NCBI GenBank assembly: GCA_945862245.1
Contig: CAMAXN010000008.1
Location: forward strand, 1 to 64,000
DNA: 64,000 nucleotides
Direction of reading: 5' to 3'
Source: Prosthecobacter debontii
GTDB taxonomy: Bacteria; Verrucomicrobiota; Verrucomicrobiia; Verrucomicrobiales; Akkermansiaceae
The notes beneath the pieces were generated by a model. That model was not told where the DNA came from. It did no database searches and saw only the letters and a program-made list of their open reading frames with translations. Positions 18,668 to 26,515 of this stretch are shown piece by piece. The position numbers and the translations under genes are program-made. Within the stretch, counting starts at the first letter, position 1; every line of letters starts with the position of its first letter.

Positions 18668-19975
18668 CTACCTGTCGAACAGCGCGAACTTTAGATCCGC
18701 TTCGGAGACAACCTCGCCGTTGACGAGGCAGCGGCAGGAGGTTTGGCCAATATTGCCGCGCACCTTGGTCGTAGTAGCTTCGGTGATAAGCGTATCGCCG
18801 GGCATAACGGGCTTGCGCCACTTAACATTATCAGCACTTAGGAAGTAGCCGATCTTACCGAGGTTCTCTGGCTTGCGGAGCATGAGGATAGAGGAAACCT
18901 GTGCCATTCCCTCAAGCTGGAGGACGCCGGGCATGATCGGGTGGCCGGGGAAGTGGCCCTGAAAATACGGCTCGTTGATTGAGACATTCTTTAGTCCGGT
19001 GCAGGAGTTTTCCCCGAAGTCGACCACTCGGTCCACCATCAGGAACGGGTAGCGGTGCGGGAGGATGCGCATCACCTCGTTCACATCGAGCACGCTCTCG
19101 CCGTCTGGAATGGTAATTGGCGTTGGAACCATAGCGCGAATGCGCTCGTATTCTTTCTTGAGCGTGGCGGCCATTTTCGTGTTTGGGCCGTGGCCGGGTT
19201 TTACTGCGATGACGTGGCCGAGGATGCGTTTGCCGGAGAGCATCAGATCGCCGATCAGGTCGAGCGCCTTGTGGCGGGCGAACTCGTTATCGAAACGCAT
19301 GGGTTCCTTGGACATCACCTCATTGCCGCGAATGACAACAGCGCTTTCCAGTGAACCGCCTTTGATTAGGCCTTTTTCCAAAAGCGGTTTTACATCCTCG
19401 TAATGGACGAAGGTGCGAGCGGGCGCGATTTCCTTTTCGTAGAGTTCTGGAGTGACCTCCGAGGAAAAGTATTGGGTGAAACGACCTTCAAGACCAACGT
19501 TGGTAATAGAGACACGGAAGGTCTTGGATGGGACGATGGTGATAAGCGTGCCATCGCCCATTTCCTGGTGGATGGGTTCGCGGATTTCCCAAACCTTGCG
19601 GATGGTGTTCTGGGATTTGATGCCGGCTTTCTTGATTAGTTCCACGAAAGGACGCGAGGAGCCGTCGCCAATTGGCGGCTCGTTGGCATCCATTTCGATG
19701 ATCGCGTTGTCAATACCCATACCGGTGAGGGCAGAGAGGACATGCTCGATGGTATGAACTTTCACTGAACCCTCCGCAAGCGTGGTGGCACGCTCGACAG
19801 TCTGCACCTTGTCGGCATCTGCACTGATGAATGGCTGGTCAGCAAGGTCGATACGGCGAAATTTGAAGCCGTAGTTCTCCGGCGCTGGCTTGAGCGTGAG
19901 TGTGACTTTTTGCCCAGTGTGAAGGGAGGTTCCTTCGAGCGTAGCGGATTTTGCGAGAGTCTGCTGTTTGGACAT
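18668..19975 (-). CDS. lpxC-fabZ: Bifunctional LpxC-FabZ: UDP-acyl-GlcNAc deacetylase / hydroxyacyl-ACP dehydratase
   Basis: A 435-residue fusion. Residues 1 to ~285 are LpxC, the committed lipid A deacetylase, with zinc ligands His78 (HTIEHVLSAL), His235 and Asp239 (ARHKALDLIGDL). Residues ~295-435 are FabZ, with HRYPFLMVDRV and the catalytic GHFPGHPIMPG (His341/345) and Glu355 region. Fusing the two enzymes that compete for hydroxyacyl-ACP balances lipid A against phospholipid. Such fusions are known in Bacteroidetes and relatives and fit the PVC assignment. The start ATG 19975 abuts an AT-rich heptad element. The upstream gene ends only 27 bp away. Confidence 0.96.
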   Translation of the reverse strand: MSKQQTLAKSATLEGTSLHTGQKVTLTLKPAPENYGFKFRRIDLADQPFISADADKVQTVERATTLAEGSVKVHTIEHVLSALTGMGIDNAIIEMDANEPPIGDGSSRPFVELIKKAGIKSQNTIRKVWEIREPIHQEMGDGTLITIVPSKTFRVSITNVGLEGRFTQYFSSEVTPELYEKEIAPARTFVHYEDVKPLLEKGLIKGGSLESAVVIRGNEVMSKEPMRFDNEFARHKALDLIGDLMLSGKRILGHVIAVKPGHGPNTKMAATLKKEYERIRAMVPTPITIPDGESVLDVNEVMRILPHRYPFLMVDRVVDFGENSCTGLKNVSINEPYFQGHFPGHPIMPGVLQLEGMAQVSSILMLRKPENLGKIGYFLSADNVKWRKPVMPGDTLITEATTTKVRGNIGQTSCRCLVNGEVVSEADLKFALFDR

Positions 19976-20010
19976 GAAACTTTAAAATTTAAACTTTAAA
20001 CCTCAAGGAA
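19976..20010 (-). repeat. AT-rich heptad element with TCAAGGAAG core, upstream of lpxC
   Basis: Fills the whole gap between the stop of the 665-residue protein and ATG 19975. Read on the minus strand it is CTTCCTTGA, then three to four 7-bp units near GTTTAAA, then GTTTC and the ATG. The CTTCCTTGA core contains the stop codon of the upstream gene (TGA 20005-20003). Same family as the elements at 23901, 46744 and 47418. Confidence 0.65.
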
Positions 20011-22000
20011 GAGGGTCTTTGGATAGTTCTTCCTCAGCTTCGCGCACAGGTTCCGTGGGCTGGATGGGCGCTTCCATGGTTTCGGATGTGGCTTCTTGGA
20101 TTTCAGTTGAAGCTTCTTCAGGTTCTGAGATTGATTCGGAAACTTCTGGGGATGGATCTTCGCTAGAGGAAGGTTCTTCTGGGGTTGCTTCGGGTGCTGC
20201 CTGAGATTCCGAAGCTGTTTCCTTTGATGATATCTCTTCTGAGGAGGGTTTGGCAGGGCGGATTGAATCTGCGGGAGATGTTGGGGAGTTATTTTGTCCC
20301 GCCATTTCGCTGCGCTCGGTTGCCGCCACGGCTTTTTTCTTTGGCTGCTTGGGCTTTTTGGGTTCCTGGGGTTTGGGCGGATCCTGAACAACTAGGGTAT
20401 CGTCGGTGTACAGGAGGATGTGACCTTGCTGGAGTAGCCAGAATAGATCGGCTGCGTAGCCTTGTGGCGGGGCGGTGGAGCCCTCGGGAAGCATGGCTTG
20501 CCAGAGACCTTCGAGTTTTGCGGGTGGGTTTTCGCGGATCCATTTCACCATCTGTCCAGGGCGCTCGGCTAGCACGGCGTCCAAGGCAAGGGCGTGGGGC
20601 CGGGCGGGGCCGGTGAATAGCTTGCCTTTGCGCTTGAAGACGGGCATATGCTCGGACTCAAGGATTTTACAGACGTCTGGGATTAGGATCGCGGGGTGCT
20701 TGCGGTGATGGGAACCGGTTGCTTTTAGGCGGACCAGCAGACCGGGGGAGAGGTTACGGGCGGGGATGGCGGCGGAAACCTTTGCTTTGCGGGTGAGTTG
20801 GTAGGCCTTGCCGAGGACTTCAGCAGCGAGTGCAGATTCAAATTCAGCACGATCTGTGAACCATTTTAACTCGGGAGCGACGGGTTCTTCCGAGGCGGGA
20901 GTTTCCTCAACGGGTTCGGCAGATTCCAAAGCTGCTTCGTCAGTAGCGAGAATTTCTTCTTTCGTCGCGGGCTCTTCAACTGGTGGAATGGAATCTTCCG
21001 TTGTGGACTCTTCGGCTGGTAGAATGGTATCTTCCGTCACGGGGGATGGCATTGATTCGACTGGGCTGATGCAATCTTCTGCGACGGCTTGATCAGCTGC
21101 GGGTGCTGGTTCCGGTTTGGGTTCTTGGGCTTGGCGTATTGATTCAGCCACCACGGCTTTCGATTCCTCGTCAGAAAGAATACGCCAGCGGGTCTGGATT
21201 TTCATGGAGTCCATCCACGCGCCCACGGCATCTTCAGAACGCTCGGTGCGGATTTTCGCAGTGTAAGAATCAAAAGGCATTTCCGAAAAGAACTCACGGT
21301 GTATGCGGCGTATCTCTGTCTGGTAAGCGTGGTAGTTCGGCGGACCAAGGATCTTTCCGGAGATGCCGCAGCGGGCGACGGATTGGAAATTTCCTTTCGG
21401 CGGGTCAATCTCGACGGTGGTTTCCGTGATAAAGCGGTTTTTCCAAGGGGCATCGAGCAGGTGATGTAGGGCTTCTTCTTTGGTGAGGAAGAGTGCCTCA
21501 TCGAGTTTGCAACGGAAGAAGGGTTCATGCTTCTCGGAGATCTCGAAAGTGGCACGGCAGCGAACGCGCTCAGCGAGGATGATCTCGGCGATGTCGAAAA
21601 GTGGATAGACGCGGGCGACCTGTTGTATTTCCTTACAAACGAGCTGTATAGCGGCCTTATCAGGAAGTATGGAAACATTAACGCCTTCGGCGGGTGCGAT
21701 GAACTCCTCGCGGCGGGCGATCTCAGGGCCGCGTCCACCGCCTTTTTGGAAATCGCGGCGGTCACCACTTTCGCGGCGTACCTTGTTATCTCTGCCGTCA
21801 TCGCGCTGAACTCTGCGGTCTCCACCCTCTCGACGTCCTCGGTTTTCGCCCCGGTCATCGATGCGGCGCTGTGGCGGCACACGCTCTGGGGACTTGTGTG
21901 TATGCTTGACGGACGGCTCGAATTTCGCGCGTGCCCACGAGGGACCGAGAGCAAATTCAGTTAATAGGCTTTCGAGGGGATTGGGAGGGTTATCGCTCAC
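20003..22000 (-). CDS. 665-residue protein with disordered RGD-rich and EPS-rich tails
   Basis: Not recognised. Residues ~40-100 are dominated by R, G, D and E (RGENRGRREGGDRR), as in nucleic-acid-binding tails. Residues ~105-290 look folded (VSILPDKAAIQLVCKEIQQV; LFLTKEEALHHLL). A ~90-residue acidic repeat-like linker follows, rich in VEE/PA/TED. A second folded block covers about 375-540 (ELKWFTDRAEFESALAAEVL; ADLFWLLQQGHILLYTDDTL), and a Lys/Pro then Glu/Ser tail ends the protein. The layout suggests an RNA- or DNA-associated scaffold, but no motif proves this. It lies between waaA and lpxC on the same strand, so it may be cotranscribed with lipid A genes. Confidence 0.72.
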   Translation of the reverse strand: MSDNPPNPLESLLTEFALGPSWARAKFEPSVKHTHKSPERVPPQRRIDDRGENRGRREGGDRRVQRDDGRDNKVRRESGDRRDFQKGGGRGPEIARREEFIAPAEGVNVSILPDKAAIQLVCKEIQQVARVYPLFDIAEIILAERVRCRATFEISEKHEPFFRCKLDEALFLTKEEALHHLLDAPWKNRFITETTVEIDPPKGNFQSVARCGISGKILGPPNYHAYQTEIRRIHREFFSEMPFDSYTAKIRTERSEDAVGAWMDSMKIQTRWRILSDEESKAVVAESIRQAQEPKPEPAPAADQAVAEDCISPVESMPSPVTEDTILPAEESTTEDSIPPVEEPATKEEILATDEAALESAEPVEETPASEEPVAPELKWFTDRAEFESALAAEVLGKAYQLTRKAKVSAAIPARNLSPGLLVRLKATGSHHRKHPAILIPDVCKILESEHMPVFKRKGKLFTGPARPHALALDAVLAERPGQMVKWIRENPPAKLEGLWQAMLPEGSTAPPQGYAADLFWLLQQGHILLYTDDTLVVQDPPKPQEPKKPKQPKKKAVAATERSEMAGQNNSPTSPADSIRPAKPSSEEISSKETASESQAAPEATPEEPSSSEDPSPEVSESISEPEEASTEIQEATSETMEAPIQPTEPVREAEEELSKDPLP

Positions 22001-22055
22001 GTGCGTGAATAATATAGACTAGATTTTGGAAAGACAAACATGCTTTCAAACGCAT

Positions 22056-23342
22056 TCAGGCAGACGAGAGGGCTTGTTGCAAGACTGAGAGATGACGGTT
22101 TATCGCGCCATTGTGGGAGGATAAAACACGTTTTGCCATGTCAGTAAGATCCGCAGCGCAAGCGGGATCGAGTGCGGTGCGGATGACGAGTGCTAGGGAG
22201 ACTTCGTCATCGGCGACAAGTGCTCCGCCGTTTTCCAAGAGGTGGCGAGCTAGCGGCTGGAAGTTGTCCATGCGCGGACCTAGGATGAGGGGCTTACCAG
22301 CTAGGATGGCCTCGGCGGGATTCTGACCACCGACTGATAAAAAGGATTTTCCGATGATGATGACGTCCGCGTGGGCGGTCCAAGTAGCGAGTTCCCCGGT
22401 GGTATCAATCACGAAGACCTGAGGATTTTTGGTAGGTTGAGAAAAGGCACTCCGCAAAGTCACGATGAAACCGGCGTTAGAAAGAGCGCGGGCGACCTCG
22501 GCGCGGCGCTCGGCGTGACGCGGGACAATAACGGGCAGCGCAGCTGAATCCGCGGCAATGATGGCACGGGCGAGCATTTCCTCCTCGCCAGGAAATGTGC
22601 TTGCAGCAAGCACGACGGGACGGTTTTTTCCGAACGCGGCGAGCATTTCCGCAAAGGCGGGATCCAGCGCAGGCACCGGAGCGGACTCGGAATCAAATTT
22701 CAAGCTACCTGTAAGATGAATGTTTTCCGGAGCGATTCCGAGCTCCAGCCAAAGGGCGCGATGCCCCTCTTCCTGGATGCAGACGGCGGAGAGCTTCGAG
22801 AAAAACAGGCGCAGGGCGGGCGCGAATTTCAGCAGCCGGCGGGCGGACCGGGGAGAAGTGCGGGCATTGGCGAGATCGACGCGGATGCCACGATTTTCGG
22901 CGATGCGGAGGAGGTTCGGCCAGACCTCGCCCTCGATTAGGACGATGCGTTCCGGCTCGAAGCGGTCGAAGTAGCGGCGGATCATCCACGGGAAATCCAG
23001 TGGCGCGTAGGTCACGCGAAGACCGGGGATGGCGGCGCTTGTCGCGAGGTGGTGGCCGGTGGCAGTGCCGGTCGCGAGCACGAAGCGCGCGCTGGGTTTC
23101 TCAGTGGCCCACGCTTTCAGCAGCTTGAGCGCTAGCATCGTTTCCCCGACGCTGACCGCGTGAAAGTGGATCGCGCCGGAGGGCTCGAACTCGGCCTTGC
23201 CGTAATAGATGCCGATCCGCTCGTTGAGACCCGTGCCGAAACCGCTACGCCGCAACATTTTCAACACCCATCCAGGAAACGCGATGAGGAAAAGCAGCGG
23301 CATCAGCGCTCGGTAAATCAGGAATGCGAGGCTGCCTATCAT
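22056..23342 (-). CDS. waaA: 3-deoxy-D-manno-octulosonic acid (Kdo) transferase
   Basis: Transfers Kdo from CMP-Kdo to lipid A precursor at the inner membrane. At 428 residues it matches the family. An N-terminal membrane anchor (LIYRALMPLLFLIAFPGWVL) precedes the GT-B fold. Conserved parts include the IHFHAVSVGETMLALKLL motif with the catalytic-type Glu, LIEGEVWPNLL, LTGSLKFDSE and the GGQNPAEAI donor-site block near the end. Its start overlaps rsmD by 4 bp. Confidence 0.94.
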   Translation of the reverse strand: MIGSLAFLIYRALMPLLFLIAFPGWVLKMLRRSGFGTGLNERIGIYYGKAEFEPSGAIHFHAVSVGETMLALKLLKAWATEKPSARFVLATGTATGHHLATSAAIPGLRVTYAPLDFPWMIRRYFDRFEPERIVLIEGEVWPNLLRIAENRGIRVDLANARTSPRSARRLLKFAPALRLFFSKLSAVCIQEEGHRALWLELGIAPENIHLTGSLKFDSESAPVPALDPAFAEMLAAFGKNRPVVLAASTFPGEEEMLARAIIAADSAALPVIVPRHAERRAEVARALSNAGFIVTLRSAFSQPTKNPQVFVIDTTGELATWTAHADVIIIGKSFLSVGGQNPAEAILAGKPLILGPRMDNFQPLARHLLENGGALVADDEVSLALVIRTALDPACAADLTDMAKRVLSSHNGAINRHLSVLQQALSSA

Positions 23343-23899
23343 ATCTCTGGGTGAGCGAGGATTATGATCGCACTGGAGCCGTATTCGCGGCGATCAATTA
23401 AGCGTAAGTGGGGCGACTGCGGGGTGGGTTGGGCGGAGGAAATCTCGATCACGAGATACCCGTCAGCAGTGAGCCTTTGTGGAAAATTTTCGAATGCCAT
23501 GAGCTTGGCGGCGAGGTCGGTGTCACCGTAGCCTTTCCAATAAGGCGGATCGGCGAGGATTAGATCGTAGGTAGCGGTTTCGCGACTGAGGAAAGAGAAA
23601 ACCTCAGCCTTCACGCAACGGCCACCTTCGAGGCGGGCTTTTTTCAGGTTTTCATAGGACACCGCGATGGCCTGCCGGTGCTCGTCAACAAAAACGCAGG
23701 AGGCAGCACCCCGGCTCAACGCCTCGAGACCCAGCGCACCAGAACCGCAGAAAAGATCGAGAACTCGTGCCCCCTCAATCGTTTCCCCAAGAATGGAGAA
23801 GATCGCCTGGCGGACGAAGTCCGTGGTTGGTCGCGCAACTGCCGATGGCACTTTGATCGCGATGCGCCCAGCTTTTCCTGAAATGATCCGCATCTGCAT
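23339..23899 (-). CDS. rsmD: 16S rRNA (guanine(966)-N2)-methyltransferase
   Basis: Methylates G966 of 16S rRNA with SAM. The ~186-residue protein starts with MRIISGKAGR, the usual RsmD opening. The SAM-binding motif VLDLFCGSGALGLEALSRGA and the catalytic LADPPYW motif (DPPY) are intact. The start is one of two ATGs, 23899 or 23893; the second gives the family-typical N-terminus. It overlaps waaA by 4 bp downstream. A heptad element lies directly upstream. Confidence 0.94.
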   Translation of the reverse strand: MQMRIISGKAGRIAIKVPSAVARPTTDFVRQAIFSILGETIEGARVLDLFCGSGALGLEALSRGAASCVFVDEHRQAIAVSYENLKKARLEGGRCVKAEVFSFLSRETATYDLILADPPYWKGYGDTDLAAKLMAFENFPQRLTADGYLVIEISSAQPTPQSPHLRLIDRREYGSSAIIILAHPEI

Positions 23900-23900
23900 C

Positions 23901-23936
23901 AAATCTCAAATTTCAAACATAAAACTTCAAGGAAGA
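23901..23936 (-). repeat. AT-rich heptad element with TCAAGGAAG core, upstream of rsmD
   Basis: On the plus strand, 7-bp units near CAAATTT/CAAACAT lead into the exact 9-mer TCAAGGAAG. On the minus strand it directly precedes the rsmD start. Same architecture as the lpxC copy. Confidence 0.6.
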
Positions 23937-23978
23937 ACGGTTGTGCGCGGCGATGGAAGGGGGTTAGAATTCCCCCCG

Positions 23979-24386
23979 ATGTCTATGGAACCGATGAAAG
24001 ACGGGCTGCGGTCCCATGTCCGGATTGATTTCTACGGTAATGTCCATAAACGGATGCGGGGCAGCGATGTGGCGAGCCGCTACGCGAAAGAGGTGGAAGT
24101 GCTCAAGACTCTAGAGCAACGAGGATGCCCTTATGTTCCTCGGGTTCTAGAGGAACATCCGGAGGAATTTTATTTTGTCTCCACGAACTGCGGCCGCCCC
24201 GCTCCGCAGATCACCAAGCAGAAAGCGGACTCACTCTTCGCAGCTTTAGAGCGGGATTACGGTGTGCGCCACCTCGACGCGGAATCGCGCAATATCACCT
24301 ATTCTGACAAGCTGGGCCGATTCTGCATCATCGATTTCGAGCTCGCAGAAATTCTGCCTGATCCCCATCCACCGGAAAAAACCTAA
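23979..24386 (+). CDS. Miniature protein-kinase-like protein (135 residues)
   Basis: From ATG 23979 the product has 135 residues, about half a normal kinase domain. Kinase-like landmarks in order: Lys24 (VHKRM), Glu38/Glu40 in a helix (YAKEVEVLKTL), a catalytic-loop-like HLDAESRN (His98, Asp100, Asn105) and IIDFELAE with Asp119 in place of DFG. There is no glycine-rich loop and no C-lobe after the DFG-equivalent. It resembles the compact Bud32/RIO-type or lipopolysaccharide-kinase folds more than Hanks kinases. It ends 3 bp before a PP2C phosphatase gene, strongly suggesting a paired function. Activity is inferred, not shown. Confidence 0.72.
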   Translation: MSMEPMKDGLRSHVRIDFYGNVHKRMRGSDVASRYAKEVEVLKTLEQRGCPYVPRVLEEHPEEFYFVSTNCGRPAPQITKQKADSLFAALERDYGVRHLDAESRNITYSDKLGRFCIIDFELAEILPDPHPPEKT

Positions 24387-24389
24387 ACC

Positions 24390-25199
24390 ATGCCGCAGCA
24401 ACCAAAGTTCCAATGGGCAGGTGCTTCCGTGAGCGGCTCCCGCAAGCCCCGCAACGATGACTCATGGATCGTTTTTTCATCCGATATCAACGGCGCGACG
24501 AAACTCGGCGATATCGGCGAGGAAGCTATTGCCACTTGCGACCTAGTCTTCGCCGTATCCGATGGCATGGGCGGCGGCAACGCGGGCGATCTCGCCTCCT
24601 CCCTGATCCTGGAACGCATGACGGCGATCATCCCGGAAACGTTCCGCGCGGCGGCGGCGGGCTTTTTCCCCGACTCCATCGCCCACCTCCAGCAAGCACT
24701 CAAGGAAGTCCACGAGCACATCAATGCGGTAGGGTCGGGAATGGATGATAAAAAAGGCATGGCCGCGACGCTCGCGCTGGCCTGGTTCACGCCGGAAAAC
24801 TTATATCTGGCGAACGTCGGCGACTCACGCATCTACCGGAGCCGCGGCGGGAAACTGGAGCAACTCACCAAAGACCACACCACGGCCTGGGCGCAGTGGA
24901 AACGCGGCGAGATCCACGAGATCCAATACCGCACCCACCCCCGCCGTTCCGCGCTCTATGAGGTGGTCGGCGGCGGGCATTCACAGGTCTGCCCCCATTT
25001 CGCGGCCGTGAATTACCAGCCGGGTGACCGTTTCCTCATCTGCTCCGACGGTCTCATCGACGGCGTCTGGGAACGCCACATTTCCGAAGTCCTCGCCACC
25101 GAATTGTCGCCCCACGAGGTTTGCGGAAATCTCCTCAAACGCGCCATGGACAACTCGGGAACGGACGATACAACACTAGTCGTCATCCGCATCGATTGA
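24390..25199 (+). CDS. PP2C-family serine/threonine protein phosphatase
   Basis: A 269-residue soluble, metal-dependent phosphatase. The PP2C metal ligands are present: SRKPRNDDSW (first Asp), FAVSDGMGGGNAGD (Asp58), ANVGDSRIYR, RFLICSDGLIDG and the final NSGTDDTTLVV. No membrane or regulatory domain is attached. It follows the mini-kinase gene by 3 bp and probably reverses phosphorylation by that or another kinase. The PP2C gene ends about 150 bp before glnA, separated by a palindrome. Confidence 0.93.
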   Translation: MPQQPKFQWAGASVSGSRKPRNDDSWIVFSSDINGATKLGDIGEEAIATCDLVFAVSDGMGGGNAGDLASSLILERMTAIIPETFRAAAAGFFPDSIAHLQQALKEVHEHINAVGSGMDDKKGMAATLALAWFTPENLYLANVGDSRIYRSRGGKLEQLTKDHTTAWAQWKRGEIHEIQYRTHPRRSALYEVVGGGHSQVCPHFAAVNYQPGDRFLICSDGLIDGVWERHISEVLATELSPHEVCGNLLKRAMDNSGTDDTTLVVIRID

Positions 25200-25218
25200 A
25201 ACCCGCAGCGGAGACAAT

Positions 25219-25255
25219 CATGATTTACGTCATTGTTAAAATGGCATAAATCATG
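25219..25255. promoter_or_regulatory. 37-bp palindrome upstream of glnA
   Basis: Perfect 9-bp arms CATGATTTA (25219-25227) and TAAATCATG (25247-25255), with a partly symmetric centre (CATT/AATG). It lies 93 bp before the glnA ATG. It could be an operator for a nitrogen regulator or, since a T-rich stretch follows, a terminator for the PP2C gene. The sequence does not decide between these. Confidence 0.5.
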
Positions 25256-25348
25256 CTTTATTTTTGCTTGTCGGTGATGCCGGCGGCTGGATACATATCG
25301 CCTGCTCTCAGACAAAACCATCGCTAACCACAAAACAAACAGAACAAA

Positions 25349-26371
25349 ATGGCCAAATACAAATTGGAATACATCTGGCTCGACGGATACACCCCCGTCC
25401 CAAACCTTCGCGGCAAAACCCAAATCAAGGAATTCGCTAGCTTTCCCGCCCTTGAGGAACTCCCGCTCTGGGGATTCGATGGCTCCTCTACTCGGCAGGC
25501 GCCCGGCGGTAGCTCCGATTGCGTGCTCAAACCCGTGGCGATTTTTCCGGACAGCACACGCAAGAACGGTGCCATCGTCATGTGTGAAGTCATGATGCCG
25601 GATGGCACTCCTCACCCTTCCAATGGGCGCGCCACCATCCTCGACGATCCCGGCGCATGGTTCGGCTTCGAGCAGGAATATTTTCTCTATCAGGACGGAC
25701 GCCCCCTCGGTTTCCCTCAGGATGGCTTCCCTAAGGTCGGCCAAGGCCCATACTACTGCGGCGTGGGCTACTCTTTCATGGGTGACATCGCCCGCCAGAT
25801 TGTAGAGGAGCACCTCGACCTCTGCCTCGATGCCGGCATCAACCACGAAGGAATCAATGCCGAGGTGGCAAAAGGCCAATGGGAATTCCAGATCTTCGGA
25901 AAAGGCTCCAAACGGGCCGCCGACGAAATGTGGATTGCCCGCTATCTCCTTCAGCGCGTTTGCGAAAAGTACGGCATCGATGTGGAATATCACTGCAAGC
26001 CGCTCGGCGACAGCGACTGGAACGGATCCGGTATGCACGCGAATTTCTCCACCACGTATCTTCGCGAGACAGGTGGCAAGGAGTATTTCGAAGCCCTCAT
26101 GGCGAAATTCGCCGAGAACGTCGAGGAGCACATCGCCGTCTACGGCCCCGATAACCACATGCGCCTCACCGGCCTCCACGAGACCCAGTCGATCGACAAG
26201 TTCTCCTACGGGGTTGCCGATCGCGGCGCATCGATCCGCGTTCCGCACAGCTTCGTCAAAGATGGTAAGTATCAGGGCTACCTCGAAGACCGCCGTCCCA
26301 ACTCGCAAGGCGATCCCTATCAGATCGCTTCCCGCATCCTCAAGACGATCTCGGAAGTTCCAACTCCCTGA
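25349..26371 (+). CDS. glnA: Glutamine synthetase, eukaryotic-like short type (GSII)
   Basis: Joins ammonia to glutamate with ATP. At 340 residues this is the short decameric GSII type, not the ~470-residue GSI. Motifs: WGFDGSSTRQAPG (beta-grasp), WFGFEQEYFL (metal-binding glutamates), GINAEVAKGQWEFQ, ANFSTTYLRE and NHMRLTGLHET with RGASIRVP. GSII enzymes lack the adenylylation tyrosine loop, so control should be transcriptional or by feedback. A terminator follows the gene and a palindrome precedes it, so it is probably monocistronic. Confidence 0.96.
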   Translation: MAKYKLEYIWLDGYTPVPNLRGKTQIKEFASFPALEELPLWGFDGSSTRQAPGGSSDCVLKPVAIFPDSTRKNGAIVMCEVMMPDGTPHPSNGRATILDDPGAWFGFEQEYFLYQDGRPLGFPQDGFPKVGQGPYYCGVGYSFMGDIARQIVEEHLDLCLDAGINHEGINAEVAKGQWEFQIFGKGSKRAADEMWIARYLLQRVCEKYGIDVEYHCKPLGDSDWNGSGMHANFSTTYLRETGGKEYFEALMAKFAENVEEHIAVYGPDNHMRLTGLHETQSIDKFSYGVADRGASIRVPHSFVKDGKYQGYLEDRRPNSQGDPYQIASRILKTISEVPTP

Positions 26372-26407
26372 TTGCTAGGAATCGATCAAGCTCCTCCTAT
26401 TAGTAAG

Positions 26408-26437
26408 CCGTCTTCCCTTTGGGGAAGGCGGTTTTTT
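26408..26437 (+). terminator. Rho-independent terminator after glnA
   Basis: A 10-bp stem, CCGTCTTCCC with GGGAAGGCGG (one G-T pair), around a 4-base loop, followed directly by TTTTTT at 26432-26437. It starts about 36 bp after the glnA stop and ends before the ptsI start. Confidence 0.88.
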
Positions 26438-26515
26438 CTGAGAACTGATATCGACTTGCTAATTACCAGATCCTTGCATCCCGGCACGAAAAACCGCAGC
26501 ATTACAGTTAAGCGT

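Noticed and set aside
21202..21954. 250-residue frame inside the 665-residue protein gene (same strand, other frame)
   Set aside because: Ser/Arg-rich low-complexity product typical of a shifted frame; the longer frame has a coherent start, stop and neighbours.
25013..26308. 431-residue open frame antisense to glnA
   Set aside because: The plus strand encodes a full canonical GSII with all motifs. The antisense frame is open because of codon bias and has no recognisable domain.
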